Below, one piece after another: positions 4,720 to 6,527 of a DNA stretch of 6,527 nt. The first letter of the stretch is position 1, and every line of letters begins with the position of its first letter. This stretch comes from an uncultured Clostridia bacterium (GTDB taxonomy: Bacteria > Bacillota > Clostridia > Oscillospirales > Acutalibacteraceae), in NCBI GenBank assembly GCA_945971755.1, contig CAMFPJ010000081.1, positions 1 through 6,527 on the forward strand, read 5' to 3'. The notes below the pieces were generated by a model that ran no database searches, was not told the origin of the DNA, and was given only the letters and a program-made list of their open reading frames with translations. A program made the translations under genes and the position numbers.

Positions 4720-6357
4720 ATGGCTAAACAGATTATTTACGGCGAGGAAGCTCGCAAGGCTTTACAGGCAGGTATTGATAAGCTCAGCAATACCGTTAAA
4801 ATTACACTCGGCCCAAAAGGCAGAAACGTAGTTCTTGACAGAAAGTACGGTGCTCCGCTTATTACTAACGACGGTGTTTCAATCGCAAAGGAAATTGAGT
4901 TTGAAGACCCGTTTGAAAATATGGGTGCACAGCTCGTAAAAGAAGTTGCAACAAAAACAAATGACGTTGCAGGCGACGGAACAACAACCGCAACACTTCT
5001 TGCACAGGCTCTTGTACGTGAGGGTATGAAGAATGTTGCCGCAGGTGCAAACCCAATGGTTGTTAAAAAAGGTATGCAGGCAGCAGTTGACGCAGTAGTA
5101 GCCGAGGTTCTTAAGAACGCAAAGAAGGTTAAGTCAAACGAAGACATTGCAAAGGTTGCCACTGTTTCAGCAGCCGACGAATACATCGGTTCACTTATCG
5201 CAGAGGCAATGGATAAGGTTACTGCTGACGGTGTAATCACAATTGAAGAGTCAAAGACAAGTGAAACTTACTCAGACGTTGTTGAGGGCATGCAGTTTGA
5301 CCGCGGTTACATTTCACCGTATATGGTAACCGATACAGACAAAATGGAAGCAGTAATTGACGACGCTCTCATTTTGATTACAGACAAGAAAATTTCAAAT
5401 ATTCAGGAAATTTTACCCCTTCTTGAGCAGATTGTTCAGTCCGGTAAAAAACTTGTTATCATTGCCGAAGATGTTGAGGGCGAAGCTCTTTCAACAATCC
5501 TTGTTAACAAGCTTCGCGGCACATTTACCTGTGTTTGCGTAAAGGCTCCCGGCTTTGGCGACAGAAGAAAAGAAATGCTTCAGGATATCGCAATTCTTAC
5601 AGGCGGCGAGGTTATCACTTCAGACCTTGGACTTGAACTTAAAGATGCTCAGCTTTATCAGTTAGGTAAGGCAAAGCAGGTTAAGATTTCTAAAGAAAAT
5701 ACAATCATCGTTGACGGTGCAGGCGACAGCGATGCTATCAAGGGCAGAGTTGCACAGATTCGTGCACAAATTGAAGCATCTACTTCAGAGTTCGACACAG
5801 AAAAACTTAAAGAAAGACTTGCAAAGCTTGCAGGCGGTGTTGCAGTAATTCGTGTGGGCGCAGCTACCGAAACAGAAATGAAAGAAAAGAAACTCCGTAT
5901 TGAAGATGCTTTAGCAGCTACAAAGGCAGCCGTTGAAGAAGGCTCGGTTGCAGGCGGCGGCGTTGCTCTCCTTGGTGCAATTAAAGCGGCTTCTTCACTT
6001 CTTGACACAGATGACGCAGATTTCAAGACAGGTGTTAACATTGTAATTAAGGCTATTGAAGAGCCTGTTCGTCAAATCGCAAAGAATGCAGGTCTTGAGG
6101 GCTCAGTTATTGTTAACGAAATCGTTAATAAGAACAAGGCAGGTTATGGCTTTAACTTTGCAACAGGCGAATATGTTGATATGTTCAAGGCAGGTATTCT
6201 TGACCCGGCAAAGGTAACTCGTTCAGCACTTCAGAATGCTGCTTCGGTTGCTGCAATGGTTCTTACAACAGAATCACTTGTTGCTGACATTCCCGATCCC
6301 CAGGCAGATGCTGCTGCAGCGGCTGCAATGGCACAGGCAGGCGGCGGAATGTATTAA
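4720..6357 (+). CDS. groEL: Chaperonin GroEL (Hsp60)
   Basis: GroEL is the ATP-driven double-ring chaperonin that folds cytosolic proteins with GroES. It is complete at 545 residues, the family norm. Nucleotide-site motifs are visible: TLGPKGRNVVLD (29-40), D51, and GDGTTTAT (85-92, D86 binding the metal-nucleotide). D396 in IEDAL matches the catalytic Asp398 of E. coli GroEL, and AGGGVAL follows at 411-417. The apical-domain segment VKAPGFGDRR (274-283) is intact. The C-terminus is alanine-rich and ends GGGMY, a short version of the flexible Gly/Met tail. Two cysteines at 271 and 273 precede the VKAPGFG segment. The start has GGAGGAG at 4707-4713, 6 nt upstream, the strongest context in the window after groES. 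It is co-transcribed with groES and ends in a strong terminator. Confidence 0.99.
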   Translation: MAKQIIYGEEARKALQAGIDKLSNTVKITLGPKGRNVVLDRKYGAPLITNDGVSIAKEIEFEDPFENMGAQLVKEVATKTNDVAGDGTTTATLLAQALVREGMKNVAAGANPMVVKKGMQAAVDAVVAEVLKNAKKVKSNEDIAKVATVSAADEYIGSLIAEAMDKVTADGVITIEESKTSETYSDVVEGMQFDRGYISPYMVTDTDKMEAVIDDALILITDKKISNIQEILPLLEQIVQSGKKLVIIAEDVEGEALSTILVNKLRGTFTCVCVKAPGFGDRRKEMLQDIAILTGGEVITSDLGLELKDAQLYQLGKAKQVKISKENTIIVDGAGDSDAIKGRVAQIRAQIEASTSEFDTEKLKERLAKLAGGVAVIRVGAATETEMKEKKLRIEDALAATKAAVEEGSVAGGGVALLGAIKAASSLLDTDDADFKTGVNIVIKAIEEPVRQIAKNAGLEGSVIVNEIVNKNKAGYGFNFATGEYVDMFKAGILDPAKVTRSALQNAASVAAMVLTTESLVADIPDPQADAAAAAAMAQAGGGMY

Positions 6358-6380
6358 TTCCTAAAAACTGATAGTTTTCT

Positions 6381-6414
6381 TACAGCAGATGAGTTCCATC
6401 TGCTGTATTTTTTT
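6381..6414 (+). terminator. Intrinsic terminator of groESL
   Basis: ACAGCAGATG at 6382-6391 pairs perfectly with CATCTGCTGT at 6397-6406 (11 bp with the T6381-A6407 pair) around an AGTTC loop, followed by seven T residues at 6408-6414. It lies 24 nt after the groEL stop. A small AT-rich dyad, AAAACT-GAT-AGTTTT at 6364-6378, precedes it and is probably not functional by itself. Confidence 0.95.
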
Positions 6415-6446
6415 GTCCATTCTACGCATTTTTTCCTAACCCCACA

Positions 6447-6490
6447 AAAATGAGCTGTTAAAAAACTATCGTTTTTTTACAGCTCATTTT
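6447..6490. terminator. Second, long hairpin, probably a bidirectional terminator
   Basis: Positions 6447-6466 pair with 6471-6490 over about 20 bp around the TATC loop, with one T-T mismatch (6459/6478). The stem contains the GC-richer core TGAGCTGT/ACAGCTCA. The + strand runs on into TTTTCTTTTCATTT, and the complementary strand runs into a T-tract opposite 6446-6450, so it could stop transcription both ways. It backs up the groESL terminator 33 nt upstream. Confidence 0.75.
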
Positions 6491-6501
6491 CTTTTCATTT
6501 A

Positions 6502-6527
6502 TTGACAATATATTCATATTATAATAT
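6502..6527 (+). promoter_or_regulatory. Promoter cut by the right window edge
   Basis: A consensus TTGACA -35 lies at 6502-6507. A 17-bp spacer would put the -10 at 6525-6530, which begins TAT before the window ends. A TATAAT also occurs at 6520-6525, but a 12-bp spacer is too short. It suggests a + strand transcription unit beginning just beyond the window. Confidence 0.45.

Noticed and set aside
4737..5240. Long minus-strand open frame opposite groEL
   Set aside because: It is a codon-bias shadow of groEL with low-complexity Ser/Ala/Thr-rich translation and no ribosome binding site.
1..6527. tRNA, rRNA, CRISPR, insertion sequence or prophage attachment site
   Set aside because: No T-loop-like cloverleaf, spaced repeat array, transposase or terminal inverted repeats were seen; the content is housekeeping genes with tight promoters and terminators.

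Overview
The window looks like chromosomal DNA from a low-GC Gram-positive bacterium, most likely an anaerobic member of the Clostridia (Oscillospiraceae/Ruminococcaceae-like). The reasons are strong AGGAGG-type ribosome binding sites, sigma-A-type promoters, U-tract hairpin terminators, a CIRCE operator before groESL, a Bacillus/Clostridium-type G5/3D cell-wall protein and an NdoA/MazF-type endoribonuclease. The genus is inferred from protein character only and was not checked against any database. All six genes I can support lie on the + strand.

Region 1 (about 1-1681) is a monocistronic cell-wall unit. An AT-rich upstream stretch carries tandem TGTAAC/TGTAAT hexamers that match the WalR (YycF) box. 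A near-ideal promoter at 195-223 follows, then a leader of about 170 nt with three clear hairpins, then a secreted protein with YabE-like architecture (DUF348 repeats, G5, C-terminal 3D domain). A strong terminator closes the unit.

Region 2 (about 1683-4283) starts with its own promoter. It holds nnr, a bifunctional NAD(P)H-hydrate repair enzyme, followed 7 nt later by a small uncharacterised lipoprotein. After a 124-nt gap comes an NdoA/MazF-type mRNA endoribonuclease and a GAAA-tetraloop terminator. The order recalls the B. subtilis acpS-ydcC-alr-ndoAI-ndoA neighbourhood, but alr and the antitoxin gene are absent from the space between nnr and mazF, so the toxin-like gene has no visible partner here.

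Region 3 (about 4326-6490) is the heat-shock groES-groEL operon. Its promoter is followed at once by a CIRCE element, the HrcA operator, whose left arm differs from consensus by one base. Two successive hairpins end the operon, the second very long and probably bidirectional. A consensus -35 hexamer near the right edge suggests that another + strand transcription unit starts just outside the window.

Most of this is ordinary housekeeping sequence. The parts worth a second look are the unassigned structured leader with its WalR-like boxes before the 3D-domain gene, the antitoxin-less mazF, and hairpins in and after the small lipoprotein gene that may set toxin expression.
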